Assembly: GCA_964459985.1 (NCBI GenBank)
Contig: CAYWOS010000008.1
Location: forward strand, 28,785-92,784
Direction: 5' to 3'
From: CAYWOS01 sp964459985
GTDB lineage: Bacteria > Bacillota > Clostridia > Christensenellales > Aristaeellaceae
DNA length: 64,000 nt
Shown: positions 41,405-52,500 of the stretch, in pieces
Numbering within the stretch: position 1 is the stretch's first letter
Layout: each line of letters opens with the position of its first letter
Program-made: the position numbers and the translations under genes
Notes under the pieces: generated by a model
What the model saw: only the letters and a program-made list of their open reading frames with translations
What the model was told of the DNA's origin: nothing
Database searches by the model: none

Positions 41405-42415
41405 ATGACTGAAGTCGTCGCCGCCCTAATATGGCATCAGGATCGATTCATGATCTGCCAGCGCCCGGCCAACAAGGCGCGCGGGCTGCTGTGGGAGTTT
41501 GTCGGCGGGAAAGTGGAGAAGCACGAGACGAAGGAACAGGCGCTTGTCCGCGAGTGCCGCGAGGAACTGGCGATCACCGTCGCGGTGGGCGACGTACTGA
41601 CCGAGGTCGCGCATGAGTACCCGGACATATCGATTCATCTGACGGTCTTTCACTGTACGATCACCGAAGGCGAACCGCATCTTCTGGAGCACAAGGATCT
41701 CAAGTGGATCACGCCCGGCGAAATCCGGCAATACACATTTTGCCCTGCAGATACGCAGATACTGAAAAGAATCGAGGAATCAAGCATGTCGACGCCGGAG
41801 AAAAAGATATACCCGCGCACAGGCGACACGCAGATCGTGTACCTGAAGAACGTGATAACAAACGACCGCATCGAGGTCGGCGACTACACGATCTACAACG
41901 ATTTCGTGAACGATCCGCGCGATTTCGAGAAAAACAACGTGCTGTATCATTACCCCGTCAACGGCGACAGGCTGATAATCGGCCGATTCTGCTCCATCGC
42001 CTGCGGCGCGAAGTTTCTGATGACCAGCGGGAACCACGCGCTGCATTCGCTCGCCACGTACTGCTTCCCGATCTTTTTCGAGGAATGGGGGCTGGACAGG
42101 AGCAAGGTCGCCGACGCATGGGACAACAAAGGCGATATTGTAATCGGCAACGACGTCTGGATCGGCTTTGAATCCGTCGTCCTGTCCGGCGTATCCATCG
42201 GCGACGGCGCGATCATCGGCGCCCGCGCGGTCGTCACAAAGGACGTTCCGCCCTATACGATCGTCGGAGGCGTCCCGGCAAGGCCGATCAGGAGACGCTT
42301 TCCTGACGATGTGATCGCCAAGCTGCAGGCGCTTCAGTGGTGGAACTGGCCGGAAGACAGGATCAGGCGGAACATCGGCGCGATTCAATCGGGACGGGTT
42401 GATGATTTGCGGTAA
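41405..42415 (+). CDS. Fusion: Nudix hydrolase (MutT-like) plus Vat/CatB-type hexapeptide acetyltransferase
   Basis: A 336-aa two-domain protein. Residues 1-125 are MutT-like (TEVVAALIWHQDRFMICQRP) with a Nudix box GKVEKHETKEQALVRECREE in which the usual final Gly is Ala; such enzymes hydrolyse 8-oxo-dGTP or CTP-type nucleotides. From about 130 on, the sequence is a xenobiotic acetyltransferase of the left-handed beta-helix type: YTIYNDFVNDPRDFEKNNVLYHYP, GDRLIIGRFCSIACGAKFLM, the catalytic-His region TSGNHALHSLATYCFP, and hexapeptide repeats ending in YTIVGGVPARPIRRRF. GGAG lies before ATG 41405. An internal ATG (41786) with GAGGAA upstream could give the acetyltransferase alone. Vat enzymes acetylate streptogramin A. 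Confidence 0.82.
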   Translation: MTEVVAALIWHQDRFMICQRPANKARGLLWEFVGGKVEKHETKEQALVRECREELAITVAVGDVLTEVAHEYPDISIHLTVFHCTITEGEPHLLEHKDLKWITPGEIRQYTFCPADTQILKRIEESSMSTPEKKIYPRTGDTQIVYLKNVITNDRIEVGDYTIYNDFVNDPRDFEKNNVLYHYPVNGDRLIIGRFCSIACGAKFLMTSGNHALHSLATYCFPIFFEEWGLDRSKVADAWDNKGDIVIGNDVWIGFESVVLSGVSIGDGAIIGARAVVTKDVPPYTIVGGVPARPIRRRFPDDVIAKLQALQWWNWPEDRIRRNIGAIQSGRVDDLR

Positions 42416-42451
42416 CGTTCTCGCATTCTCGCCAGCCCACATCGACCATTT

Positions 42452-42480
42452 ATTCCATATTATGACAAACGTCATGGAAT
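42452..42480. other. Hairpin between convergent genes
   Basis: ATGAC/GTCAT with AAAC loop (42462-42475) extended by ATTCC/GGAAT (42452-42480). It sits in the 156-bp gap between the Nudix fusion gene and the end of the nine-gene cluster and may help termination, but lacks a T-run. Confidence 0.35.
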
Positions 42481-42571
42481 CTATGGCGTGCGCCTCTCTT
42501 GCGTATGTCTCGGGATTCAGTTCTGCAAATCATCCGGCTATAAGAGATCCATACAAAAATAGCAAGCGTCC

Positions 42572-44380
42572 CTAATACCCATAGATCCATATTATACACG
42601 CTTCAGGGCTGTATACGTAACGGTATCGATAAGGCGCGTTTCTTTTATTGAACCAACTTGATATCGCGTCTTCCAGCGATATCATCGCGGCATTGAACGC
42701 GTCCCGATACTCGAAGCGCAGTTCGACTGACGGAAGACCCCCGGCAATCGCGTCGCCTAACTTTTGCTCCAGAAATGCCCGCCAATCGCCCTTAACGACC
42801 ATATCCGCTCTCGTCTGCGTGTAAAAGCTGTCGGCGGTTGACATGCATTGAGGAAGCCGCCACATTTTTGCCAACTCTTCATTGACAAACCTTCCCTGAT
42901 ACATTTCCACATCTGTGATGTTAAAGTATTGATAACATTCAAAATAGCTTTGAGGATAATCCGAACGGTTCTCAATGACGGGGTCGTCCCAAGTAACATC
43001 CGCCGTATACCATGCATCGTTGATCTTCACGATGTTCCATTGATGTCCGATTGGCGATATTATCCCGTTATCGATAGTGTTTCCGGTTAGCGAGGCACAT
43101 TGAATACCATAATACCGACACGCAAGCGAAAAGGCAAGCGAATATCCGGTGCATTTTGCATACCCGTACAAAAAGGGGCTGTACGCATAGGCGCAATGCT
43201 CGCTGTCTTTATCGTAATGGCTGCATTCAATGATACTGCGGTAAATACTCAATTCGTGGTCATATTGCGAAAGCCCAAAATCATCACGTGTGCCAATGTT
43301 GTCCAGTTTCGCCAAAAGTTGGTGATAAACGCTCTCGAACTTCGCCGGATTATCGATTCGGTAAACGGTTTCAATTGATTGAAGCGTGCGGTCCTTCCTG
43401 CTTGTCCAGCAGGTTGCGCTTTTCGTGATATCGTACTGGATTAACTCCGGACAATCCAGCGTAATCACACTGCATACGCGATGATACTCATCCATCGTAA
43501 AGCGTCCGCCGCTTAAATCAATTTTTCGCTCAAATCGCGAAACGCCGTCATAAATAAGGCTAAATAATCTTTTCTCATTAGCCGACAGTTGATGATAATA
43601 GAATCGTAGTTCGATAGGATAGAGATGGAATTGCTTGGAATATGGCTCTATGGAAAACTCGTTTGCGTCGACGCCGGTCAAACGGACTTGGTTCTTCTCA
43701 GTCGGGGCGGGCGTCGGCGTCGGATGAGGCGTCGGCGCATTGGTTAGCGGCAAGGTATCTGTCGCTAATATCGAGTAAGGCAGCGCAGCACGGGAGATCA
43801 CAAACGTTTGCGAGCTGCTGATGATAGAGTTATCACCCGTAAGCGAATAATAGAAGAAAACGCATTGATATGCCTTTCCTGCTTGGGATAACGGAACTGT
43901 CGTCTCCGCATGCAGCCGTACGACGCCTTCTCCAGACAGCATCATTGAAGAACCGGCGTTCTCCAGCGTGCCGTTTTCCGGGCAGAACATAAACCCACCG
44001 ATATAGACCATGTTCGGGCGAAGCCCGTCTACGATCTTTTCAAACACGATGCGAATGGTGTTATTCTCACCGCGATATTGCTTAACCGATATCGCCGGAA
44101 CGGCGCTCGGCTCCGACGATTCAGCTGACGGCACGGCAGTCGATGAAGCCCTCGGCGTCACGGTCTGCTCAACATCCACTTCTGAAACAGCGACGACGTC
44201 AGCTTGAGGGAGCGGAAGCATGTCGCGCCAAGAAACAACATAAACCACGCATAAACCGGCAAGGACAAGCACAAGGATGGCAATCGAAACAAGTATTTTT
44301 CGTTGATGTGGCTTTGCCTTGCGGCACGAGCCGTCCTGTGAGGCGTCATCCGAGTTGAATGGATCCTGCCATGCATCCAT
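42572..44380 (-). CDS. Membrane-anchored transglutaminase-like protein
   Basis: A 602-aa protein and last gene of the nine-gene cluster. The N terminus is cytosolic (MDAWQDPFNSDD, then basic KAKPHQRK), one span follows at 29-51, then a Ser/Thr/Pro-rich linker, a beta-rich domain, a second Pro-rich linker (APTPHPTPTPAPTE) and a C-terminal transglutaminase-type cysteine protease fold. The triad is visible: Cys410 in KCTGYSLAF, His446 in GHQWNIVKI and Asp461 in YTADVTWDDP. Such domains cross-link or cleave proteins at the cell surface. AAGGAG precedes the ATG, 12 bp after the upstream gene. Base composition is lower in GC than the regions to the left. Confidence 0.8.
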   Translation of the reverse strand: MDAWQDPFNSDDASQDGSCRKAKPHQRKILVSIAILVLVLAGLCVVYVVSWRDMLPLPQADVVAVSEVDVEQTVTPRASSTAVPSAESSEPSAVPAISVKQYRGENNTIRIVFEKIVDGLRPNMVYIGGFMFCPENGTLENAGSSMMLSGEGVVRLHAETTVPLSQAGKAYQCVFFYYSLTGDNSIISSSQTFVISRAALPYSILATDTLPLTNAPTPHPTPTPAPTEKNQVRLTGVDANEFSIEPYSKQFHLYPIELRFYYHQLSANEKRLFSLIYDGVSRFERKIDLSGGRFTMDEYHRVCSVITLDCPELIQYDITKSATCWTSRKDRTLQSIETVYRIDNPAKFESVYHQLLAKLDNIGTRDDFGLSQYDHELSIYRSIIECSHYDKDSEHCAYAYSPFLYGYAKCTGYSLAFSLACRYYGIQCASLTGNTIDNGIISPIGHQWNIVKINDAWYTADVTWDDPVIENRSDYPQSYFECYQYFNITDVEMYQGRFVNEELAKMWRLPQCMSTADSFYTQTRADMVVKGDWRAFLEQKLGDAIAGGLPSVELRFEYRDAFNAAMISLEDAISSWFNKRNAPYRYRYVYSPEACIIWIYGY

Positions 44381-44392
44381 GTTGCGGCTCCT

Positions 44393-45790
44393 TCAGGAAT
44401 TCTTTCTCATGACGACAAAACCATAAAGAGAGAAAGCAACGCCTTCCTTCATCCATATATCGTCTGCGCCAAACTGGGCAAAACGAATGAAGCACACAGC
44501 CGTCACGCCCATCAGAATGGACAGAAGCGGTTGCAACCGCTTCTGTCCCTGACGACTTAACATCAGTGAAAGCGCGACGCCAAGAACGATGCCTTCGGCA
44601 ATGAACATGGCAAAAGCGATCCATACATGGGACTCTTTTTCTAATGCCGACGCTCCGATTTCGCGAACCACGTCAGATATGAAAATAGGCTCTGGGGAAG
44701 GAACGGGCATAGGCGCTAACGACGGCGTCGGCTTCATATTGGCAGCGAGCGTCAGGCTCTCATACAGCGTAGATACATCCGATACCGTAAGCTTCATACC
44801 GCCTGTCTCTCTGATTATTCGATTGAGCTGTACGTTATGACTGACGCTGTCGATACTCATACAGGAAACGCTCGCATTTACCTCGCGGCATTCCCGAATG
44901 ATTGCGAGAACATCGGAATCGGGCAAAAAGGCGTCGCCATCCGTAACCATCAGAATGCGCGTTTCCAACCCGTTGTACAATCCCGCTTCCCGTATCATTT
45001 GCTGCGCATACAAGATGGGAAGAGTAAAGTTGGTCATGCCGGTCGTGGCAATGCCCGCCACCGATGCGAGAGCCGTCCTTGCCGTGTCGTCGAGGGGCTG
45101 CATGTGCTCCATTTCAAGAATTCGATCGCAAAAAGCGATCAAGCCGATATATACGCCATCCGCAGTATCTTTAAGGAATTGGTGTACCGCATCGACGCTT
45201 CTCGCATCGTATGCACCGCTCATTGATGCGCTCTTATCGAGCAGGATGATGTAGTTATATTCCGTTGTTATCGGACCGGGCGATGGCGCTAGCTCGGTTG
45301 TGGCGGTTGGCGGCGGAGGGGGCGCGCTAAAACCATTGGCGACCTCGCCAAAGCAGCCAATGATGAAGCAGGCCAGCACCGTGATCAACGCGACACCAAG
45401 CTGCCCCTTTCTGCTATAGGACGGGTTCATAGCGGATGTCTGTATTTCAAGCAACAGCGCCACGCCCATGATTACAGCAGCCGGCATCGCAAACGTACAA
45501 CCAAGGATCAAAGCGCCGCGCTGCGGTATAAGGCGGGTGGTATACGCCATCAGAAAGCAGGCAATCGTCACAAGCGGCAGCGTCAGCAGCGTGAGCGCGG
45601 TGTGCCAGCTGCCTATGCAATTCCCGCCTCTGCTCTTGTTGTTTCCGGAAAGAGGCGTGCCAAAGAGATCATCCGTATCGGAAGAGCTGCCAAAGATGTC
45701 CTGCTTGTCAACAGCGCTTTGTCCATGGATGTTCTCCCCACCACTCGAAGAAGACGGGGGACCCAACCAATCGAATTCATCTGATTTCAC
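44393..45790 (-). CDS. Multi-span membrane protein with extracellular VWA domain
   Basis: A 465-aa protein. A disordered cytosolic N terminus (residues 1-60) holds DEFDWLG, DIFG and DDLFG motifs; three spans follow (about 63-85, 93-115, 131-147), then a Pro-rich linker and a von Willebrand A domain (about 178-350) with an intact MIDAS motif DKSAS (Asp185) plus GMTNFTLPI and VTDGD. Two more spans end the protein (about 393-445). VWA domains bind partners through a metal ion. The start is probably GTG at 45790, 10 bp after the upstream stop, with GAGGGAA before it. Confidence 0.78.
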   Translation of the reverse strand: MKSDEFDWLGPPSSSSGGENIHGQSAVDKQDIFGSSSDTDDLFGTPLSGNNKSRGGNCIGSWHTALTLLTLPLVTIACFLMAYTTRLIPQRGALILGCTFAMPAAVIMGVALLLEIQTSAMNPSYSRKGQLGVALITVLACFIIGCFGEVANGFSAPPPPPTATTELAPSPGPITTEYNYIILLDKSASMSGAYDARSVDAVHQFLKDTADGVYIGLIAFCDRILEMEHMQPLDDTARTALASVAGIATTGMTNFTLPILYAQQMIREAGLYNGLETRILMVTDGDAFLPDSDVLAIIRECREVNASVSCMSIDSVSHNVQLNRIIRETGGMKLTVSDVSTLYESLTLAANMKPTPSLAPMPVPSPEPIFISDVVREIGASALEKESHVWIAFAMFIAEGIVLGVALSLMLSRQGQKRLQPLLSILMGVTAVCFIRFAQFGADDIWMKEGVAFSLYGFVVMRKNS

Positions 45791-45800
45791 AGTGCTTCCC

Positions 45801-48800
45801 TCATTTGTCCGCTTTCATGCCGTCAGAGAATGATAAAGCAATTCTGTACGTTTGAACGAGTACAATAATTTGATCCGTCTGAATTTTTGTCGCCCGACTT
45901 GAGGGGACAATGCCTTTGCCGACGGAGAGCCGAACGTCCCTCGCGTGTTTTCCGCATTGCAGCACCGATGAGGCGCCGGCACGCGCGGGAAAAAGCCGGA
46001 TTTCAGACAGAAGCTGTGCGAACTGACGACTTGGAACAGGTTGTTGTAAGGCAAGTGCGAGCGATAGCAGCGTCACGCTCTTTTTACCATAACGTTTCAG
46101 GGGAAAGATCGGAGCAGGCGTTTCAGGCTCTTCGTTATTGTCCGTAATGAATATGCCAACCCGCTTGTTTCCAAACGACGGTTTGCACATGTGAATGACG
46201 GTCAGGATAAGCACAACAAGCACGATGATCCCGGCGAGTACATACAGCGCCGTCATGAATACGCGCTCACGCATCGACGTTACGGTAACCGAAATGCTCA
46301 TCGGTTCGCTTTTGTACTCGTCGTCATGAGCGGTCGCAATGATTTGGTAGACTCCTGGTTTTTTCAGCTCAAGATTGAAGTAATCCCCTTTTCCAAGCTT
46401 GTATTGACGCGACGCCTCGCTTTGTACGGACGTTACTGCTTCTCCGTTCACGAGAAACACAAAATCCTCCTCATCAAGCGCTGCCACGTCGATGATGTAG
46501 TCCAAATCGTTCGGCGTTTCCTGATCTATAAACCAACTGTCCGGGCGCAGCTCCTTAACGCCGAGTACGTTCGACAAAAACACGCTGTTCATGTCTCGCA
46601 TATCATTAAGCTCTTGACTGTAGCCTTCATTATTCTGGTGAAGCGTTTTCTCGTTAAGCGTCGGCTTGTCATTATGTACGCCCACCGTTACATCTGCCTC
46701 GGCGGTCAAGAAAGGCAAATTGACGCCGCCATATACGACGTCCTTATCAAACGTATAGTGAAACTCTCCGTTTGTTGTTATCGCGGGCAGTACGACGCTA
46801 AAGCCGAGCGTTTGTACGCCGTCGAAAGTTATTGGCTCAATATTGGCGGTTCGTTCCTCGCTTGCGTCGCCGTGCTGATATGTATATGTCAGCACGCATC
46901 GAAACGGAGGCAGCTTATACTGTTCTCCGGCTGCATTCAACAGGCGCATGGTTGCGCCGGGAAGTTGCTCCTTTAGCACAAAACATAAGGTTGATTGCCG
47001 CGCCAGCTCGGCATGCCATCGCATGTTTAATGCATCGTCATCGGTACTCAACTCTGTTTTCCGCACGCCGCCTCCTTCAACAGGAACAAGGCGCATCTCT
47101 GACAGTATTCTGGCCATGTCATATTGATGGAACTGCAAAACAAGCACAGCCCCGCCCGCAGGTTCCTCATACCCATCCTTTGCCCGAACGGTTATGTTTA
47201 TGCGCCATTCACCGTTTTTCGGTGTGTATACGAGCCGTTCGTTATCGGCTATCTCCAGACAAAAGCCTTCGTTATCATAAGTACTCTGACTGATCGGAAC
47301 GCTTTGGATGATGGTGTCCTCATCGTACAATGAGCTATATTCAACGGATATGATTTCATAGGTCAGCTTATCCCTGTCAGAATCCTCAAACAACTCACTC
47401 ATCGCAAGGCACACGGGTTCCGGCGTCATCTCGCCGTTTCCGCTGATGATATTGCAAAAGGCGTCATACTCAACTTGAGCATTGGCTCGTTTCGTTACCT
47501 CGCGGTTGACAATATCCAGTGTCTCGTTCGGGGTTGAAATGGAGAAGTCGTCGGGTTTCGTTATTGTCAGCTCAGCCTTCAGCGTATTCTGTCCAACCTT
47601 AAGCACATGTGCGGGAATCGCGATTGTCCACGCATATATGCCGTCGCCCGCCTCGGCATCCTTGACGGATTCCAGTAATACGTTGCCGTTGACCGTAAGC
47701 GACGGCGTCCATCTGTTCCGAGGCAATTGAACAGCGTCCGTCATGATTTTCACGAAGGTATCATCTCTGTATAGCGGCCGTTCGGCAGGCAGTTCCATCG
47801 ATACGCGGCGCGCGTCCTTATTGACGCACAGATATGGCGTTACAGATAGTTCCGGCTGTTTTTGCTCGCTTGCAAATGTGATGTGAACCTCATACTCCCC
47901 GGCGGGAAGCTTAGGGGCGATCAACCAACAAGCATCATCGATGAAGATTGGGGTAGCAGAGACAGCCGTGGTATCCTTTTCGACTTGTGCAACGATCTCG
48001 ACATTCTTTATCGCGCTGTTGTCGGATGAGGAATGCGTGACCAAAAGCATAGCGTCGCCCGCGTTATCCCACGGTTGATGCGCGTAGCGAACGACGTACT
48101 TGGCTTTGTTATCCGCATCCTGTATCGCTTCGTTGATCGCGCTGCCAACAATGAGGCGTAAATCGGACTGGTTCGAGATGACGCCGTGCAGCTGGTCAAG
48201 GAAGCGGTCGGTCAGCACGTCGTGGGTAAATACTTTTTTTACGCCGTTTACGCTGTGAGCGCGAACATACTCGTCCATACGAACGCCTTGAGCAGTGTAG
48301 GCGTCCGCTTCGTCAGATATATACAGAAAGTTCAGCGTCACTTTCTGTTTGTCGTTAAGCATCTCAATCAGCTTATCCGCCGCTTCCTTGGCGGGATCAG
48401 ATGCCAGTTCATCTATATATAAAGGTTTTCTACCGTCAACAAGCCAAATTTCCGTCTCCTCGGCGATGTTTTTCGTATAGGCGTTAAGCGATCGCGCCAT
48501 GTCCAAATATGCTTTTTTGAATGTATTCTTTTCGCCAGAATACCTGGCGTATGTTACGTTTTGCAGCGCATGAAGCGCTTCCCCGCATTGAGTGAGCGTT
48601 TCAAGCGAATACGATTTTGCAGTTTTATTGAAATCAGAATTGTTCTTTATCGGGTAAATCGTCAAGGATGCGCCTTGAGACGCCTGCATCGCAAAATACG
48701 GCTCCATGATCAGCATAGCCATCCGCCATCTACGCTTTACGCCCTCGTCAATGTCCTTTCCCACCGTCAGCGCGGCGATGTAGTGCTTTACCGGGACGCC

Positions 48801-49037
48801 CTCGTTGAGCGAGGAGGTCGGGCTTGCATTTGCCGACTCAATGGAGGGTGAAGTATCGACCACGGGACTCGGAGACGACGCGGGCTCCTGATGATGAGTT
48901 TCATCCGCTCGCGCAGCAGTAAGCGATGCCCCGTAAAAAGCGACGCCTTTCTCCGCCGGCGGGGCGAACGCGGAAAAAACGCCCAGGCTCATGCATAGCG
49001 CACAAAGCAGCGCGACAAAAATTTTCGGTCTACGCAT
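45801..49037 (-). CDS. Large single-span surface protein with VWA-like and Ig-like regions
   Basis: A 1078-aa protein of unknown function. A signal peptide (FVALLCALCMSLGVFSAFA) is followed by a region of about 250 residues with a VWA-like strand/helix pattern (YIAALTVGKDIDEG, EIWLVDGRKP, LNFLYISDEAD) but no DxSxS motif. Several beta-rich units follow, with cadherin/Ig-like wording such as NDKPTLNEKTLHQ and a final domain ending in MSISVTVTSMRE. One span lies at about 927-948, then a cytosolic tail of 130 residues that resembles the tail of the protein at 60606-63860 (shared L-S-x-I-R-x2-P-x-R-x-G-x-S-x-V-L-Q). GAGGAGG precedes the ATG. Confidence 0.75.
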   Translation of the reverse strand: MRRPKIFVALLCALCMSLGVFSAFAPPAEKGVAFYGASLTAARADETHHQEPASSPSPVVDTSPSIESANASPTSSLNEGVPVKHYIAALTVGKDIDEGVKRRWRMAMLIMEPYFAMQASQGASLTIYPIKNNSDFNKTAKSYSLETLTQCGEALHALQNVTYARYSGEKNTFKKAYLDMARSLNAYTKNIAEETEIWLVDGRKPLYIDELASDPAKEAADKLIEMLNDKQKVTLNFLYISDEADAYTAQGVRMDEYVRAHSVNGVKKVFTHDVLTDRFLDQLHGVISNQSDLRLIVGSAINEAIQDADNKAKYVVRYAHQPWDNAGDAMLLVTHSSSDNSAIKNVEIVAQVEKDTTAVSATPIFIDDACWLIAPKLPAGEYEVHITFASEQKQPELSVTPYLCVNKDARRVSMELPAERPLYRDDTFVKIMTDAVQLPRNRWTPSLTVNGNVLLESVKDAEAGDGIYAWTIAIPAHVLKVGQNTLKAELTITKPDDFSISTPNETLDIVNREVTKRANAQVEYDAFCNIISGNGEMTPEPVCLAMSELFEDSDRDKLTYEIISVEYSSLYDEDTIIQSVPISQSTYDNEGFCLEIADNERLVYTPKNGEWRINITVRAKDGYEEPAGGAVLVLQFHQYDMARILSEMRLVPVEGGGVRKTELSTDDDALNMRWHAELARQSTLCFVLKEQLPGATMRLLNAAGEQYKLPPFRCVLTYTYQHGDASEERTANIEPITFDGVQTLGFSVVLPAITTNGEFHYTFDKDVVYGGVNLPFLTAEADVTVGVHNDKPTLNEKTLHQNNEGYSQELNDMRDMNSVFLSNVLGVKELRPDSWFIDQETPNDLDYIIDVAALDEEDFVFLVNGEAVTSVQSEASRQYKLGKGDYFNLELKKPGVYQIIATAHDDEYKSEPMSISVTVTSMRERVFMTALYVLAGIIVLVVLILTVIHMCKPSFGNKRVGIFITDNNEEPETPAPIFPLKRYGKKSVTLLSLALALQQPVPSRQFAQLLSEIRLFPARAGASSVLQCGKHARDVRLSVGKGIVPSSRATKIQTDQIIVLVQTYRIALSFSDGMKADK

Positions 49038-49061
49038 AGCCGATGACCTCCTCTGAAGTAT

Positions 49062-49550
49062 TCAAAAGAAAGGGTCCTCCAGCGGATCGTCGGTCACGAT
49101 GGGTTTACTCCTCTTTGGTGAGTTTAGCAGCAGTTCTGCCGCGACAAAACCCGCAATCAGCACCAAGTTTACAATACAGCCAACCCCTGCCGAGACAGGT
49201 ATTAGGGTTGCGACGTTCGCGCCGATTCCCGTATTGAGCGCTCCCGCTGCCATCGAGGCAAGGGCGTTTCCGCCAAGAAGCACGTCGCGGCCAAGCAACA
49301 GCAACAGGAAGTATACCAGAAAGGACGCCGCCCCGATCCAGACGCTAACATACGGCTTGATGACAACAGATGCAAATCCCATCAGAATCGCTCCAAGCAG
49401 AGGTAAGTACATCACGCCGTAGCCATACTGAAGCAGCATCAGGCCATTTATGCCAACCACCACCACGCGATAAAATGGCAGAAACAAAAAGCATAGCAGA
49501 ACAACCACAGAACATCCCAAGGCGATCCAGTTTTGTTGATCACGAATCAT
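49062..49550 (-). CDS. Small four-span membrane protein with acidic C-terminal tail
   Basis: A 162-aa protein of no recognised family, with four hydrophobic spans (from WIALGCSVVVLLCFLFLPF to VNLVLIAGFVAAELLL) and a short tail KRSKPIVTDDPLEDPFF predicted to be cytosolic. The start is ATG 49550, overlapping the upstream stop by one base (TGATG), with AAAGGAGG 8 nt before it; a TTG one codon earlier is less likely. It lies in the middle of the nine-gene cluster and the tail may dock to cytosolic partners. Confidence 0.72.
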   Translation of the reverse strand: MIRDQQNWIALGCSVVVLLCFLFLPFYRVVVVGINGLMLLQYGYGVMYLPLLGAILMGFASVVIKPYVSVWIGAASFLVYFLLLLLGRDVLLGGNALASMAAGALNTGIGANVATLIPVSAGVGCIVNLVLIAGFVAAELLLNSPKRSKPIVTDDPLEDPFF

Positions 49551-52500
49551 CAATACAGCCTCCTTTTAATCGCTTTTTGCTCAGATAACCATTCCATATA
49601 TTCGGACGTGGGGTGAACCTCCTTGCGCATGTCGAGGTCAGTCCTCCACGGCATCAGCGCGTCGATTTTCTTCGGCTTCCTTCGCAGTTCCTGCGCAAAG
49701 CTTCTGTAACCAGGATCGTTGTCGAGCGCTTGCTTGAGGACGCACGGATATGACGGTTTCAACTCGCGCGCTATGCGAAACAGCGCGGCAATACAGCTCA
49801 AAAGCACATATCCATCCGCATCAAACACATTTCTGCGATCGCATGGGGAAGGGAGAATCTTCAGGAGGAGTCTCGCGCTGAAAAGTTTATCGCTCCGAGC
49901 GCTAAGAATCAATCCCGCCATCATGCGTTTTTGTACGGATAAGCCTAACGCGCATCCGCCATCGGCGAGGGTATCATCGAACACCATTTCCTGCAGGTGG
50001 TGCGCCGTTTCCGTGTCTCCGAGTGCGATGATCTGATTAATATGCTTCCGCGCCTCGCGGTAAAGATCGTCGCCGCCGAGCGTTGGCAGTCGATTCCTGA
50101 TCAATGATTCCGCGTCGACGATGACCTTGAGACATTTCATGGCGTGATCGTCAACAAGCGACTCGTCGATGGCTTTCGCCTGCTTCTCAAGTTCTTTCGC
50201 GGCGTTGAGCGATGCGGTATTCAACATCATCTGCCCTAATTCCCTCTTGAAAGCCTCTGCCAGGCACTTTCGCCACAGGTCGGCAAATCCATCCGGCGGT
50301 TCGCCCTGCGCCTGCTCTAACGCATCACAGAATTGCTGCGGTTCAAGAGCCTTGCCGAACGTACGAGACAGCAGCTCGCGAGCCGCGGCCTTGGTATTAC
50401 CGTCTAGAAGTTCGAGCGGCGTAATATTCCCTTTGCACCAATCGGAGCGTTGCTCGTTGATCGAGGCAAAATAGCACTCATTCTTCCGCCATCGATCACA
50501 TAAATGCTTCCGCAAGTGTTCGAGATGGGTTTTATTCAGTTCGGGCGTATCGATCGTTGATGAGAAGTACGGCAGTAAGCCGATTGCCTGCTCCCTTACA
50601 GCGCCTTTTTGCACAGCCAGTAACTGATCGTACATCAACTTGATTCGGTTGATTTGCTTCTCGCAGCTGCTACGCGCCGAATCGTCAGAATGAGCCAGTA
50701 CTCCCATCAGTATTTGATAGGCGGGATCGCTTGGAGGCGAACCAAAACTTGCCTGCCACTGCCCGTAGTACTCGAGGATAAGCCGCAAACGGGTAGATCG
50801 ATCCAAAAGCACGCCGTCCTCGTCGACATGCATCAGCCACGCAAGAGCGTTTTCGCCGCTCATGTCCGCGCCCTCAAGCATTCGGCCAATGTACGCGTAC
50901 AATGCCTCACACACACGCGCCTTATCCAATATCAAAGGCTCAACTTCATGGAGCAAGCGGTTCAGCATCATGTTATCCATCGGTATCTGCACGGGGCAGG
51001 GAGCTTGCGTATCAAGATTCAGGATACTGCGGAGCGGATCAGTCATGTCACGTTCCGTCCACTTGCACAAACAGACAAAAGCGTCGATGTCCTGTTGATG
51101 CGCGCAAAAACAACGAACGATGTATTCGTTAAAGAGCGTCGCGTTCTGATCGTTGAATGCATTAGGCACATCGCGAATGCCATTGCATACAGATTGCCCG
51201 GGCAGCGTATGGACCGCGGTGGCAATAAGCCGCTCGAGCACCTGTCTCACGACGTTGGTCACGTCTAAATAGCGCAAAGAGAGCGGCATAATGAACAGTG
51301 TCAAATCAGGCCTGCGATCGCCGAACTCAATCAGAAATTTCTCCATGACGGCACGCATGATGCCATTCCGTTCACAAAACCCGGCAAACGGGGGCGCGTA
51401 TAACACGTCAAGCTGCTCTTGGGTCAATGGCGGGTCGATACAGGTTTTGTTGAGAAGCGTTCCGGCAACCGCGCATAACCGCCGCTCGTCCACCGTCGTT
51501 ATCAAGTTTTCCTTTGAAAGCGCCTCTGCGAAAAAAGGCGTCCTGAATGCCATTTGGTTCTCGAGCAACAGCTGAAGAACCTTTCCCGACACAGTCTCGT
51601 CACGATCCCGCAAAGCCTTGCAAAGCAAAAACTCCATGCCGGGCATGTCAAGCGTCGGGGGGACGTCGGAGCCAATCAACCTGTCCAGCCATTTTCGTTC
51701 CAGAACAGAGAGACAGCTATCCGCCTGTTGGGGCGACAACCCGTGGCGTTCGCACAAGAATTGATGCAGATGCCGCCACAGCACGACCATCTCGCTGCGC
51801 GACAGCATATCGTCACGGCAGATGCGGAAAAGCGTCCATGCTATGTCATAATCCGCCATGAACGGTGTGTTTTCAGGCGCGGTATTCACGAAGGATGAGC
51901 ATTGCTTATACATGATATCAAACTCGCTGAAGCTTCCCTCGTTGATCATTTGCCGGGCAAACTCGGACTCGAGCGGCGAGAGCGGCACAAAGAAACCATT
52001 TCTGACGTCAAATAAAGTGTCGTCTTGGTTGCCCAGTATATTTTCGGGATATAGAATCGCTAAAGACGTGGGTTCAAATTTCTGTATCTGCTTGACGGGC
52101 ACGGGCATACTCACGCTCAATGTATGATACGCCGCACGCGGAAGCGCCTTTAGCAGGCAATCGCGAAGGAAAGCTTTGCCAAGCTCGATGATCATTTTCC
52201 CATTTTTTTCGTTGCCCAAACAAAGGCGGATAGGCGTGCAGTACTGAGAAGCGGTAAAGGCGCGCGCAGTCGCACTGCGCCAATACCTGATCATCAACGC
52301 CTCAATAAAGCCGTTCGGAAGGCGCCGCTCCCATTGGGGGTATGCGAGCGCTGCGGGAGTCCATTCGCTGATAGCATACGTGGTCTCATTTGGCGTGATT
52401 GCCCAGAACCGCTCCAGCGTTAAAAAACCATGGAATGACAGCCAGTCCAGCGGCGTCCCTTGGGTTGTGTTGTCGGCGCCGTCGGCGGCAAGCGCCACGA

